64,000 bases of DNA from Hysterangium stoloniferum. Lineage: Eukaryota > Basidiomycota > Agaricomycetes > Hysterangiales > Hysterangiaceae. Both the position numbers and the translations under genes were made by a program. This document shows, one piece after another, positions 45,289 through 58,100 of this stretch. Each line of letters opens with the position of its first letter. Position 1 is the stretch's first letter. The stretch lies in the NCBI GenBank assembly GCA_015178975.1, contig WHVD01000015.1, positions 434,001 to 498,000 on the forward strand, read 5' to 3'. A model generated the notes under the pieces. It saw only the letters and a program-made list of their open reading frames with translations, was not told the DNA's origin and did not search any database.

Positions 45289-46895
45289 CAGTGGGTCAAA
45301 AAACTGCCCCAATGTTTGTGCATTTTAGAAAGATTGATATTGTGTGAAGGAATGACATCAGCAAAAATTCTGAGAAATTCACATGATATACTAGCACATG
45401 TTGGCTATCTACCAACTTAAGAAATCATGTGATTCCAATCAAAACTCATTGCTCAATAAATCAAACAAAATAATCACTCATTGGGGCAGTTTTTTGACCC
45501 TCTATTATTTTACAATCTAATACTTTGTATGACCCCCCTTTGCCTTTAAAACTGCCTGTATCCTCCTAGGCATGCTTTCTATTAGCTTCTGACATGTCTC
45601 TGGTGGTATTTCAGTCCACTCCTTTGCCACCCTGTCCCATAATTTATGTACTCCTTTGGGTGATATGTCATATTGTTGGAGTTTGGCCTTGAGGTGTTGC
45701 CAGAGGTGTTCAATGGGATTTAGATCAGGGATTGGGCAGGCCAATTCATAGGAATGATGTTATTGTCAGATAACCACTGGTCTGCCTTTTTTGAGGTATG
45801 TTTTGGATCATTGTCCTATTGGAAGTACCACTTATCCTCAGCCATCTCCAAACTTTCAATGCTCTCCTCCACTCCCTCCTCCAAAATCTCATAATACTGC
45901 ACTGTATCCATGTTCTTCTGCACCTCTATCAGCTTCCCCACCCCATTCCAGCCCATACACCCCCAAACCATCAAGTTATTCCCCCCTCCATGTTTGATAG
46001 TTGGTGTGGTGGTCCTGTCTGATACTGGTTCCCCTTGTTGCTTCCAAACATATACCTTCCCATCTGACCCAATCCTATTGACTTTTGTCTCATCAGTCCA
46101 CAACACCCTCTTCCAGTCCTCCATAGTCCAATTTTCATGGTATTGGGCAAACTTTAGATGTTGCTGACGATGAGACCCCTTGAACATAGGGACTTTCTTC
46201 TTTGTTGCTGACCTAAAGCCAGCTTCCTTCAACACATTCCTAACAGTCTGAGGAGTGACAGAGGTAGATATGATGGAATTTATAAATTGGGTGGCTTGGA
46301 CAGCATTGTCAAGCTTCCCAGAGCTGATTTAATGGATAATTGACTGTTTATCATAAGGGGAAAGCTTGGAAGAATGGCCACCAGGATGATTTTCCTTATC
46401 CCCCTCTACCTCCCTACTGATCCTGCCAATAGTACCCTTTCCCAGACCAGTCCTAGCTTGAATTTGACACTGGGAATACCCCTCATTGAGGAGAAAAATA
46501 ACAGAAGAATGCTTTTCTGCAGAGATGGATTTCATAGTGGTGGTAAGGAGTCAAGGAGATGAATGAACAAAGTTCAGCATGCCAAATTGATACAAATAAG
46601 GTCACATGACATGTTGATGATTCATATGATCCACTCCTACCTTATACTGGTGTGTAATATTGAAAATCAGAGAAAATAATAGAGGGTCAAAAAACAGCCC
46701 CAATGAGTGATTATTTTGTTTGATTTATTAAGCAATGAGTTTTGATTGGAATCACATGATTTCTTAAGTTGGTAGATAGCCAACATGTTCTAGTATATCA
46801 TGTGAATTTTTCAGAATTTTTGCTGATGTCATTCCTTCACACAGTATCAATCTTTCTAAAATGCACAAACATTGGGGCAGTTTTTTGACCCACTG
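45289..46895 (-). mobile_element. Tc1/mariner element B, 1607 bp, TA target site
   Basis: Ends CAGTGGGTCAAAAAACTG / CAGTTTTTTGACCCACTG flanked by TA (45287-45288, 46896-46897). Inverted repeats are about 216 bp, each with an inverted copy of the tip at its inner edge (45479-45504 and 46680-46705). Confidence 0.95.
45517..46535 (-). pseudogene. Tc1 transposase B, DD34E, two stops and a frameshift
   Basis: Minus strand from ATG 46535: MKSISAEKHSSVIFLLNEGY, HTH, stop after SIIH (about 46330), then VRNVLKEAGFRSATKK, LWTDETKVNRIGSDG (first Asp), MVWGCMGWNG, a TAG in FQ*DND (about 45816) where Gln is expected, PKHTSKKADQW, a 1-bp loss near 45745 in the PAQSPDLNPIE motif, and the end VLKAKGGHTKY. 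The three catalytic positions are still readable. Confidence 0.9.
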
Positions 46896-46960
46896 TATAT
46901 TACTATTTTCAAATTCCGAATTTTTGTGTCTTAATAACATGTGGTTCAAAAGATACAGCA

Positions 46961-47846
46961 TGTGAAGATCCATTCCCAGAGACTCCACAGAGTATTTCCC
47001 AGAAAGTATAGCAGGTTCTGAACTATCTTCCAGACTGGTATCTCCAAGTATCCTTGGTCATTTCTCGCCCTGGACTCTGCCCAGATTCCACCCAGACTCC
47101 ACCCAGACTCCCAGTGTTTGTTCTAGATACTTTGGTCTGAGGCCCAACCTTCACCAGATCATTCTTGTCAATCCTCTCTATGCCAATATTCCAACTTGCC
47201 CAGAATCCGTGGCATTCCCAGAAATATGCACACTCAGATCATTATAGTGTTAGGATCCATTTCTGGATAGTATCAGATGTCCGTGGACATTCTGACTTAA
47301 TTCCTTTGTTCCACATATGGTGGCTGACTGGTTGACAGATGTTCATTCATTTGTTTACTGTTCTTGCTCTTATTTCCTGATCTGTCCCCATCCTTGTATC
47401 CTCATTTATCTGATCTGTTATTATATCCTTAGTTTGGAAACAGCTCCAAATAAGTCTTATTTATTATACTCCCAGACTTGTAGTACAATTACTGGAACAT
47501 CTATGTATGTATATAGTCTTCCATAGTCATGTACTTACTCTTTAGTTTTTATCTCGACTTAGTTAACCTTCTCCTTTGTTCTTTCTATCCACTTGATATC
47601 CGGAACTTTCCAGACTCTAGACATCTGGAGCCCCCAGGAACTCTGAGTATCTGTAAACACTCTGGATATATCTGCCCTCTGAAATATGGACACCCGAGTG
47701 AGTGCATGAGGGCACAGCACATACATAAGCTGAAGCCAAGTCCATTCTGCACCCAATACTCCCTGGACTAATCCTCCATAACTCTGTGGGCATTTACTGT
47801 CCAGAATATCCACTGGAGAATCCACCCCAAGATCTGGAACTTAACA
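46961..47846 (+). mobile_element. Solo LTR, family F3
   Basis: 886 bp, TGTGAAGATCC...GGAACTTAACA, target duplication CAGCA (46956-46960, 47847-47851). It contains ACATAAGCTGAAGCCAAGTC (about 47724), the motif shared with F1 and F2, which sets the plus orientation. Confidence 0.85.
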
Positions 47847-48531
47847 CAGCATGATCTATCTGGCGATTTAAAGGGAATTTTATTGAAATTGGAACTCTGC
47901 CATTGGTACTGTTATGACCCCGCCAGACTCCGGGCACTAACCTGTATGCCACCATGCCCTACATGCACCAAATGTCTGTTTATAGGATTTTCCACCCAGA
48001 CTCTGTACGTCAAGACTTGTTACGTTCGACCTCATTATGACACATATCAGTCACCGGACTTCCCCCGGACTCCATCTCTGTCTATGTCCGTCTTCATCCC
48101 ACGCATCAGTCACCAGACCCCGCTCAAAATCCTGTCACTACTCTAAGTGAGCCCCATTCCCATTTTAGTCAAATGACCTGTCACGATTTGGACTCCGCTC
48201 CCGCTCTGTTTCCCGTTATGGGTTATGCTTTGTCACGATTTGGACTCCACTCTGTTCCGTCCCATTCCTAACACCAATTTGGTGTTTATTATTCCCATTT
48301 TATGTTTTGCTCGCTTCGTTTCATTATTACTGGATTTGGTATGTCATTCACTCCACGGTCCATTTAAACTGGCAGATGTTGTACATACAATCCAGTCAGA
48401 AAATTAGCTTAGATTCCCCCCAGTAATCTAATCCATTTTCTGCTCTAAACCCTTGCTTGATTCACATTGCTCTCACTAGTCGGAGCCCACGGGCTCCGGT
48501 GCATCTAACTCTCTCAACTATCTTGACTCAC

Positions 48532-49482
48532 TGTTAAGAGCAGAAACTGACGGATGTCGGCAGACCAACGGGGACCGAACGGAAGGACTTGGCTTCAGCT
48601 TATGTGCTGCGCCCTCGCAAGTTACCATCAGGTGTCCTTAAATTTCGGGCAGGCGAAAACTAATCCTGTCAAGTAAACCTCTCGGTAAACTACTGATCGG
48701 AAACCGAAGGATAAGTTGAGGGTTGGGTTGAGGGGTCGGAGACCAAGAGTCGGAGACTGAGAGAGTCGGAGACTGAGAGAGTCGGAGACTGAGACAGTCG
48801 GAGACTGAGACAGTCGGAGACTGAGAGAGTCGGAGACTGAGACAGTCGGAGACTGAGACAGTTGGAGACTGAGACAGTCGGAGACTGAGACAGTCGGAGA
48901 CTGAGACAGTTGGAGATTAGAGGTTGAAGTCGTAAATGTAGGTTGAATCGTAAATCGGATGGAGTCGGAATGTGGTGGTCGTGAATAGATAATGGAGTCG
49001 GAAATTAGAGGGTATCTAAGTCGATATTCTGATTATCTAGTAGTTACATTACAATGGGTCTTATATACGAGTTATCGGCGTCTAGAAACTACTAAGTAAG
49101 GGAAGAGCGGAAAACGGCATTGACAAATAAGCTTGACTAGGAACCGGAAAGTTACGATAAGTTCGGAAGCCGAGATTTAGCCGAGAGTGGAATTACAAGA
49201 AAAGGGAATAGTCCACGGGCTACAGGTATATATGGGCATATGTGAAACATAGAGTAAAACGGATCATCATAATGAAAGGGGACGTATCAAAGCATAACCA
49301 GATGGTAGAGTATATTTTGACAGGGGTGTAAACGAGGTTTGATCGCCGTGAAGGTATACGTCAGTGTCGGTGTTCTGAAGGTTGCCGAAATGATGACTTG
49401 ATCAATAACTTCGAACATTGATAGACTGTAGTATTCTCGGAGACCATCGGGTTGCGACATGGGTTACGACACGGTCGTAACA
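48532..49482 (-). mobile_element. F1 solo LTR nested in F2, with internal expansion
   Basis: TGTTAAGAGCAG...GGTCGTAACA, target duplication CTCAC (48527-48531, 49483-49487). At 951 bp it exceeds the usual 720 bp, mainly through a tandem array at 48748-48915 and further divergence. Confidence 0.95.
48748..48915. repeat. 17-bp tandem repeat inside an F1 LTR
   Basis: About ten units of AGTCGGAGACTGAGA(G/C)A, a local expansion absent from the other F1 LTRs. Confidence 0.9.
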
Positions 49483-49691
49483 CTCACGACCCACGACCTC
49501 CGACCTATGACCTCTCGACCATGACCCCCACCTGGACTCCCTGGGATTCCCATCTGCCTGTCTGAAATTGGACGACATGATCTAGCGAGGGTGCAGCCTA
49601 TAAGCTGAAGCCAAGTCCTACCAGATATCCTGCGGGTTTCTCCAGAGACCTGCCCTGTGTGAGTATCCTAACAGGTACCCAGAACAGCTGT

Positions 49692-50765
49692 AATCACTAA
49701 TAGAAATCCTGATCTTCAGCAGTCTGTGACCAGCACTCTTAATCTTGGACATTACTACCACTTTCATACAATGATATTGCCCCATATGATGATATATTAT
49801 CATTGCAATTTATATTTTGGATTGTGCTATTTTAGTGATGAGGACTCTGCTTGTATAGCAGAGTTCATTAACAATGATACTGGCAACATACTAGTGGACT
49901 GTGTCAACAAGTATTGGGTATTACAAAATGGACCCTGGATCCAGAGCATCATCATTCACTATTTATGATGTCAGACTTGGCACAAATTTGGAGAAGCTAG
50001 GGGAAATATTACAAAGGAAAGGAGTTGGAACTCCAGGTCTTGCAGGTACACAAATGATGGCTTAGCCCAAAGTATCCAAATACATTAACAATCTTAGGAA
50101 ATTTGGCAAGTACATTGTGGAATTTGGAAATGTATTCTGAATATCAGAAGCTGGAAATGTAGGTCCTGGAGGCACATGAGTGACTGTTGTAAAATGGTGA
50201 TGAAAGACCCACCTCTCTAGGGGGGGCTTATCTCTCACCTTCCACTCTATTCTTGAAAATGGGGATTATGGACCATTTTTTGGAGGCTAATGCATTATTT
50301 TACCCATGTGCACCTTGTAGATTGTGTATTTACAATAGTGACTACTTGGTCCCAGAGCATCCACATACATTTTGGGCTATGACAAACCTAGCATACATAC
50401 ACATTGCAAACTCTGGGAAGATCTGCTGGGGCTCAGGAGTTGCTAGTGCAGGTTGTGGAGGTATAAAAGTGACTCTTTGTAAGATTACATAAGTAATGTA
50501 GAAAATTACTGGCCAGATTGGATAATTGAACCCAGGGTCTTTCACATACATATGTATATAGCAAGGGTGCTAACCACTATACCACCTGACCTTGGGTAGG
50601 TTCAGTCTTACACTTTACTCCAAAATATAACCTCAAGTGCCTGTTCCTATTAGATTATACAGCATACACACTGAACTCAGACCTGTATTAAGTAACAGTT
50701 GGAACAATGGTTGGTATAACATAATCTAACACTCTTTGACCCAGAGCATCCAGATATATTAATGA
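49692..50765 (+). pseudogene. Fragments of a second NLR gene (NB-ARC to TPR)
   Basis: 49692-49745 matches the ITSRNPDLQQSV region of the intact NLR at 56780, then jumps to the part at 57570-57650 (MILPHM, GLCYF), and after stops to TPR remains (NLASTL-like at 50105; PEHPHTF...AMTNLA at 50350; PEHPDI at 50741). Large internal deletions and many stops. Its left end coincides with CAGCTGTA, the end of a dispersed repeat, so a mobile element seems to have entered the NB-ARC codons. Confidence 0.65.
50511..50591 (-). repeat. tRNA-like sequence (pseudo-tRNA or SINE head)
   Basis: On the minus strand GGTCAGG...GTGGTATAGTGGTTAGC (A box) and CTGGGTTCAATT (B box) fit an 81-nt tRNA-sized unit whose ends can pair (GGTCAGG with TCTGGCC). 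The anticodon arm holds an AT-rich insertion (TATATACATATGTATG). Likely a tRNA-derived SINE or dead tRNA; amino-acid identity cannot be given. Confidence 0.45.
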
Positions 50766-51640
50766 TCTTGGGACCTTGAGACATCCTCAACACCGTTCGT
50801 GGGCAAGCGTGTCGTGGTGTTTGGGGCGAAGGTTTACGTCAGATGTTACCGCTGCACAGGAGGTCAAAGACGATTTTATGATTAACATACAACATGTAAT
50901 CCGCCATATCTCTAGCGTGAATGCAAACACACGTCAGCATCTTCGTCTGTCCACGAATTGCCTCAAATAGACTCCATACTCACTAAGTTTTGCCGTATCG
51001 TCTTATCTAGCCTGGTGGCAAGGATGGCAGTCTATACTTGTCCGACGGGACATGGTTCAACATCCGAATCGAGTCGTCATCATCACTGGGAGAACTGAGT
51101 ACCGGCTGCCGCGATGCAGAGCGGGTTGAGAGCGAGAGCAAAGCATCGAACGCCCATTGTCTTCGTGAGGAAGGTTATACAAACTTGGTGAGTGCTGTCC
51201 GGGGGATATGGCGTGTGCGAAACTCTGACAGACGTGACAAGTGTTGGAAAGGAACACGAAGCGGAGGCGGATCAGCGACGATAAAGCCAGAAGCGAAGTC
51301 ACTGCAACCTGATGGTGGTATATAATGAAGCCACAATATTAGCCATGCATGTCGATCGGCACATAGCTCAGTCGTAATATTCAAATGGACTACGGGATAC
51401 TGTGCAGTGAAGAGTGAAGAAGTGACAGTGGCGCGGGCGTTGCCACGTCAACGTTTTATCTCTCTACAATGCATCTTACTTCATATGAAGGGAGTAGTAT
51501 CTTGAACTCTTCGGCTTCAGAGGACACCAGAAATTGTGAGCATACTCGTGATCGCGTAGATTCTGGATTCAGCATCAAAATACTTGTCGAACGCTAATGA
51601 CAATTCTGACAGCATTGTCGCCATCCATGGCCTAGACGGC
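50766..51640 (+). pseudogene. Duplicated 5' region and truncated first exons of the NLR gene
   Basis: Aligns with 53912-55290: GAGACATCCTC, AAGCGTGTCGTGGTGTTTGG, GAAGCGAAGTCACTGCAACC (GCGAGGTCACCGCAACC downstream), ATCTCTCTACAA, then the start of the coding part (AGAAATTGTGA, CGTGATCGC) and ATTGTCGCCATCCATGG. A deletion near 51590 removes the first intron's 5' half, and the match ends at 51640. Confidence 0.7.
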
Positions 51641-51644
51641 CGAA

Positions 51645-52343
51645 AACGGAATCCCCCCCCTGGTGCAAGCCCTGGAAGACGGTGCCTTTCGACAGCCAAT
51701 GAATGCTGTGCAGTCCATTACTGGACTCATATTCGCGATCTGTGTCTGCTGGCGTTTGCAACGGTGGAACCACGATTTCCTGACACGCTCGTTGGTGTCA
51801 GCAGGAGTGTCGTGCCATTCAGAACCTGAGGCATGTCGTCACAGTTTGTGAAAGATGCTCTTAAGGACGTCGCCTACTATCACCACTGTGCTGTGGTCAG
51901 CGGGATAGATGTCAATAGGCCAGCGCACGCGGTTGCAGTGGAGTCGGATGAAAGGAAGTGGAGGGGACGTCAGTGGCATGGCGGGGTCTCGAGGTGAAAG
52001 GTAATTTTTGTAGAATGAGGAAGATGAATTCAACCTCGGAACGATTTACGAGGAAGTGAAATGTTGTTTCGAATCATGAGGCTGGACACATGCGAATGAA
52101 AAACGAGGAGTGGGTTGATGCTGGCGCTGGAGCGTCCGTGGGGAGACAGAGGAGTATGAGAATATGCGAGAGGGCGTGGTTGAGAGGCTTTGAACTGGTG
52201 GAAAGCATGGGCGATGAAGGGTAAGTAGGACGACGGTGATCTCGCGAGGTGGTGTAATATGAAGGAGACTTAGTTGCCGCACGTCTAAAAGATGATGGAG
52301 TTGAAGCGGAACACGAGGAGTCATTATCGTAGTAGGACACCAT
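51645..52343 (-). pseudogene. DUF6699-like protein, frameshifted
   Basis: Minus strand: a TATAAAA about 50 bp before ATG 52343 (MVSYYDNDSSCSASTPSS). The Pro/Ser-rich N-terminus then yields, across frames, SINPLLVFHSHVSSLMIR, ISLPRKS, then YLSPRDPAMPLTSPPLPFIR and RVRWPIDIYPA...VVIVGDVLKSIFH, and after a stop RVRKSWFHRCK...NMSPVMDCTAFIGC. The PP.PFIRL....WPIDI...VGDVL pattern is that of DUF6699, a basidiomycete domain of unknown function. At least two shifts and two stops. Family assignment rests on memory of the pattern. Confidence 0.5.
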
Positions 52344-52399
52344 TGGAGAACTTGGGAAGTGGGGCAAAAACAGTGTTCAGCCTTTTATACGGTCTAGAT

Positions 52400-53911
52400 A
52401 AAAAAATGTCCACCAAGATATGAAGGGGATCTGAAATACACGTCAGCGATTATAAAGAAATGAAACAAGTCAGGTGTCTAACTAACAATATAACGGAGGT
52501 CAGAGTGTACAAGGAAGCGGCAGGATGTTACAGGAGCTTGGCGATGTCACTGTGATGTGACATATAATTAAAGTCGTATAAATTGTGTTATTATAAGCAG
52601 TATGTACAAATGACAAAGTCGACTAACACGACGTGAATTATTCACTTGGTTTGGTATTGGGTATTGTGTAAAAGCAGCTGACCTTCCAAAGCGCCCAAGT
52701 AATCAGGGGATCCTAGCGAGACCTCTCGGATAAGTTTGTCGAGGTCCATTTAGTGCTTTTGACGGGATTACGGTTTGCTGTACCCCTCTTTCTCAAAACA
52801 TGAATTAAACGCCAGCCCCTTTCCTAACTATGTGAAGGGTGGCTTTCAATCGTGCTTTCTGACGGTTATCGTGGACCTTGCGTCATATGTGGTGGTACGG
52901 GTACAGAAGATAACTGTCGTTGATGAAATGACTAATGCTCCGAGATTCTCACAGGGCAGAGAACATTTGGGTATGGGAGATAGAGATGGTGATTGGGCCA
53001 CAGCTTTGAATGAATCCGTATGCCGCTGTATTCATGCATAGGTTCATTTGAAAATATGTTGCTGAATGCCGCGATCTAAATGTGATGATGCTTTCAAGTT
53101 TCCTAATATTGCTCCGCAACTTCTGGGAATCGTGTTCATTTTTGCAGTCCTGACCTGCATTGGCGGCGTTGGAATAATTCGCAAGGGCTTAAAGGAGGAC
53201 TGTTTCGTATAAAACTATCAGCAGCCGCAATAATGAGATGAGGACTTGCCATTCCCAGGATTGTTGCCGTTGAAGGCTCTTCGTTTCCATAGTTCCCTCA
53301 ATATGCATATTCTGCCCTTCAAGCTCCGCGTTTGTGAAAAATAACTTCAAAAAAGGAGATTATTTCGATAGATTACAGGGTCTTGTAATCTCGTTCCCTG
53401 AAGATGCGCACAAGATGTACTGTTCATCCTCCAGATAGGTTGAGACGCTGCGTCCTGGTTAGCCAGTGTTCACTAAACTGGTAACTTCAGATCACACCTG
53501 TCACACAAACTCCTCCTATGTCAAGCTGTAGTGGTCACGGCCCAACCTAAGTCGTCATAAGAGATACGCGCGTTCTAACTACCTTTAAGTTGCATTGTCG
53601 GCCTTGAGCCCGCGCTTGCTAGTATGATCGTTGTGCTCCCGGCGAGGAGAATGGTGGGGTTTGGTTACACTTCAGAACGATGATAGGAAAGAGGTGAACG
53701 CAGTGACAACCGTTGAGGACGCCTACTTTTAGTGTCAAACAGAAGCGAAGGTCATTAGCATCAATGATAAGATAGTCGACAAGTACGGCACAGTCACGAT
53801 CTTCATACCTATCGTTAACTATAATGATGAACCATGCCCATCGACCAGTATTTGCTCTTCTCTATATTAGTTTCGAACATCCACAGAACGACCAGATCGG
53901 CCTTTGACGTC
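52400..53911. other. No recognisable gene
   Basis: Mixed composition like the orphan-gene region. A plus open frame at 52775-53041 (about 88 aa) has no known motif. Confidence 0.4.
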
Positions 53912-55109
53912 CCGAGACATCCTCGACATCATTCGTGGGAAAGCGTGTCGTGGTGTTTGGCGCAAGACGTTACGTCACAGGCGATCGCTACACAAGAAGT
54001 CGAAGACAAGTTTGCTATTATAATACAGCTTATAATCTGCTGTACCTCTAGCGTATGTGTAAGCGCATGTCAGGCGTTCAATGTCACGGATAGGCTCTAT
54101 ACTCACCGAATGTTCCCGGGTGATCTCCGTTCTAATTGACACCTGTGTCGCGAGAAATCGTTCAACGTCTTCGGATCGAGGCATCATGGTTACTGGGAAA
54201 ACTGAGCACTGGCCGGCGCGATGAAGAGTTAGCTGAGGAGGAAGTTTAGGATTGAGCGTACATTATCTTCGCAAGGGAGGTTATACGGCCTTAAAGAGAG
54301 ATGTGTGTGGGGAGAAAACAGCGTGTACGACACTGACCAACATGATAGATGTTAGATAGGAACGCGTAGCGGAGGCAGATCAGCAACCATGAAGCCAGAA
54401 GCGAGGTCACCGCAACCAACGAAGATATAATAGTGCGTATCCACCATATTGGTCACGTATATGTTGAAGGATGATGCAGTGATGAGACCCCCCAGGACGA
54501 TCAAGAAAAGGCAAGTTTAAAGGACAAATGCGTAGATGACGGGAAGTGTATAAAGCGCAATGTGGGAGACTTGATGAAGGACAGATAGCTGGCATCAGAG
54601 TCTCCACATGATGCTATGTCTTCAATTGAGCTCGTGAGTTCATGTTGTTGAGCACTTGGAATATTTCGTCATGGCTACATGGGCATAGGGAAGAATAGCA
54701 TGCGATCAGCATTTTCGAGAGACAAAGGGGACTGCATGAAATTATGTGAGAAATGCAGATGAGCAAACAGAAAATGAATAGTAAGACGATCGACACACCT
54801 AGCTCACAATGCTCCTTCGCAAAGACTTCCCGGCATGCATTACTACAAAAAATATCGGTATCCTAACGTACTACTATGTGAAGTTACGCACTTTAGTACA
54901 AAGATAGCAGCATCTTGTCGGTCGGCATATAGTTGAGTTGAAGGGACTATGTGATGCAGAAGGCGTGACAGTGTCACAGGTATTGCCATATCAACGTGTT
55001 ATCTCTCTACAACGCATTCCTGAAGCTATTGGAAGAAAGAACTTGAAAATTAGGTAGCTACATCTTGTTCCATATAAAGGGAGTGTTATATTTAATTCTT
55101 CTGCTTCAG
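53912..55109 (+). promoter_or_regulatory. Upstream region of the intact NLR gene, with TATA-like box
   Basis: Duplicated at 50766-51480. TATAAAG at 55073-55079 lies 31 bp before the ATG at 55110; ATCTCTCTACAACGCATT at about 55000 is kept in both copies. No other binding site is claimed. Confidence 0.5.
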
Positions 55110-58100
55110 ATGGAATCAGAAATTGTGAACTATACTCGTGATCGCACGGGTTCTGGACTGGGCATTAAAGTGCTCGTCGAGGGCATCTCCCCTACTGTCG
55201 AGTGTGTCATGCTAACAATGTACCTGTGCTTACCCGCTAATGACAATTCTGGCAGCATCGTCGCCATCCACGGCCTAGATGGACATCGCGAAGGCTCTTG
55301 GACAACCGACAATGGAATACTCTGGCTTAGAGACCTATTGCCCCAACGATTACCTCACGCCAGAATTGCCACGTACGGCTATCATGTATCCACTGGTAGT
55401 CAATCAACCAAGATAGACGAGACATTGTATGGTCATGCAGAAAATTTTATTTCGCGACTCGCTTTACTTAGGAACAATACAACTACCACAGTGAGTTTCT
55501 TTTATTTATGGGGAATATTTATTAAGTTATGGCTAGAAACGTCCCATCATATTTCTTGCCCACAGCTTAGGTGGCATTATTCTCAAATTTGTAGGTGTTT
55601 AATTTCGAACTACTATGTTTTGAGTTCAAACTAGGCTGTGCGCGCGTAGGCTTTGATTCATGCCAATCAATGCAACAAATCTCACCTTCCTTATCATAAA
55701 GAAATAATGCTGTCCACGAATGGGATACTGTTCTTTGGGACCCCGCACCAAGGGACAGCTGTTGCACTCTCTGCCTCCCAAATGCTGCGCGTGCTTCTGC
55801 CAGTCGATGAGAATACTATCCATAAATTGTTACGAAACTTGGGAACCAATTCAGAGATGTTGGAAATACAGTTATCTCAGTACAACGGGATCAGTGCTCG
55901 TTTCAACACGAAGTTTCTTTATGAAACATATGAAACTGGCCTACATGATGGTACATACAGCTTTGTGAGTGGCTCAAATAGCACTATTTGATTACCACCT
56001 GCTCACAGGGAGTCAGATTGTGCCAAAGTCCTCTGCTATTGTTCCAGGTGCACGGAATACTGAAGCTATTGGGCTGAACAAGAGTCACATGGATATGATA
56101 AAATTTTACTCAGCTGAAGATGATGATTTTATTGTAGTGGTCTCATTGTTGCAAAGTATGAAATGTGATCTTAAACTGGAGCTGAAATATAGAAGGGACA
56201 CTAGCCGGTATGATGGTATAGTATCTCTTTTGCTTGTAAAGCTCTATGTTCTTATCCAGCTCATCAGATATTCTGAATAAGGGTCCATCTTACAGGGCCA
56301 AACTTTTATCCAGTCCAAGGTTCACTGGTCAAGTTGTTTACCTGGAGAAGTTGAGAACATTCTTTGTAGATGAGAATGTTACAACTCATCGAAAACACTT
56401 GCTGTTGTATGGCATGGGTGGTATTGGAAAGACCCAGATTTCCTTAAAGTTTGCTGAACAATGTGCAGATCTTAAGCTGTGGGTCATTTCATTATTATTT
56501 CTAAGTGCATTGCATTCCCACTATACTGATATATCACTTAGGTATTGGAGGATATTTTGGCTTGATGCTACAACTGCAGAAACTCTTCACACAAGTTTCA
56601 CTGAAATAGCTAAACTTGATCCTATGATGAAGTCACTAGGAATTGAAGAGTCAGGTGAAGCAATCATAGGATGGCTTGCTGGACTAGGGAGAAAGTGTTT
56701 GCTTATTTTTGATAATGCTGATGGCATGACTTCTCTGGTTTCAAAATACCTTCCTCCAGCATGTTTGTTGGATGTATTGATTACAAGTAGAAATCCTGAT
56801 TTACAGCAGTCTGTGAGCAGCACTCTTAATCTTGAGGTGTTGTCCAAAGATGATGCCATTTCACTACTCATGACATCATCAATAAGAGAGGGTAAAACTG
56901 ATGTGTTAAAGAATGACTCACTGCATGTCATTGCAGAAACCTTGGGTTTCCTGCCATTGGCACTAGATGTTGCTGGCAGAGCTGTGTATATGGGACTGTG
57001 TACTGTGGAAGAGTATACATCAACATATCTCAAAAACCATGACATACTTCTACATGGAGATCATCCCTGGTATAAGGGTGCTTCACTATATAACAAAACA
57101 ATTTGTAGTACACTAGATATCTCATATGATTATATTGAGATGAAAAGTGGTCAAGGAGATATAGCTAAGGATGCATTATGTCTTCTGAAAATGATGGCCT
57201 TCTTTCATCATCAAAACATTATGGAAGCAATATTCAAGAGAGCTGCTGAGGCAGGTAAATGGAATACAGGGGATTCCCGATTGAGAACTACTCAGGCTGA
57301 TCTTCCATTTCAATTTCTTAAATGTGATAAGGACGGTCAATGGATATGCACAAAGCTCCGAACAGCAATGCAAATGCTTTGTGATTATTCACTTGTATCA
57401 ATTGTCCCATCAATTACTGGACTTTCATGGTCCATTCATCCTGTGGTACAGGTATGGGCTAGAGACAAGGTAGTTAATGAGAAGCAGGTCATGCATTGGG
57501 CTGCAGTGCGAGCTTTGATTGTAAATTCAATCAATAGGAATACAAAATTTGTAAAGCAGTCTGCCCACTTTTATAGAATGATATTACCACATATGATAAC
57601 ATATACCGATCATAATCCAAAATTTGGATTAGGCTACTGTGATGATGAGCACTTTACTCTTACAGCAGTGTTCATAGAAAATGGGTGCTGGGACCAAGCT
57701 AGTAGGTGGTGCCAACAGATAATGGCTATCAGAAAGTGGATTTTGGGTCCTGACCATCCTTGCTCCATGAATATAATGTCAGGATTGGTAAACATTTGGC
57801 AAAGACAGGGAAAATATTACAAAGCTCAGGACTTGGCAGTGCAGGTGTTAGAGGCATGTAAGCAGCGGCTTGGCCTGGGGCATCCAGATACATTAGTATA
57901 TATGGGAAACTTGGCATCCAGCTTGGGGAATCTTGGAAAGTATACTGAAGCTCAGGAGCTGGAAATGCAGGTCTTGGAGGCATGCAAGCAATTTCTTGGC
58001 CTAGAGCATCCAGATACATTAAGATCCATGGGAAACTTGGCAAACATCTTGGTGAATCTGGGAAAGTATACTGAAGCTCAGGAGCTGCAAATGCAGGTGC

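Larger units (their letters stand above)
47910..49673 (+). mobile_element. Solo LTR, family F2, interrupted by an F1 LTR
   Basis: Outer ends TGTTATGACCCCG...GTATCCTAACA, target duplication GGTAC (47905-47909, 49674-49678). Without the F1 insertion it is about 810 bp and aligns in reverse with 12669, 15552 and 60971. Confidence 0.95.
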
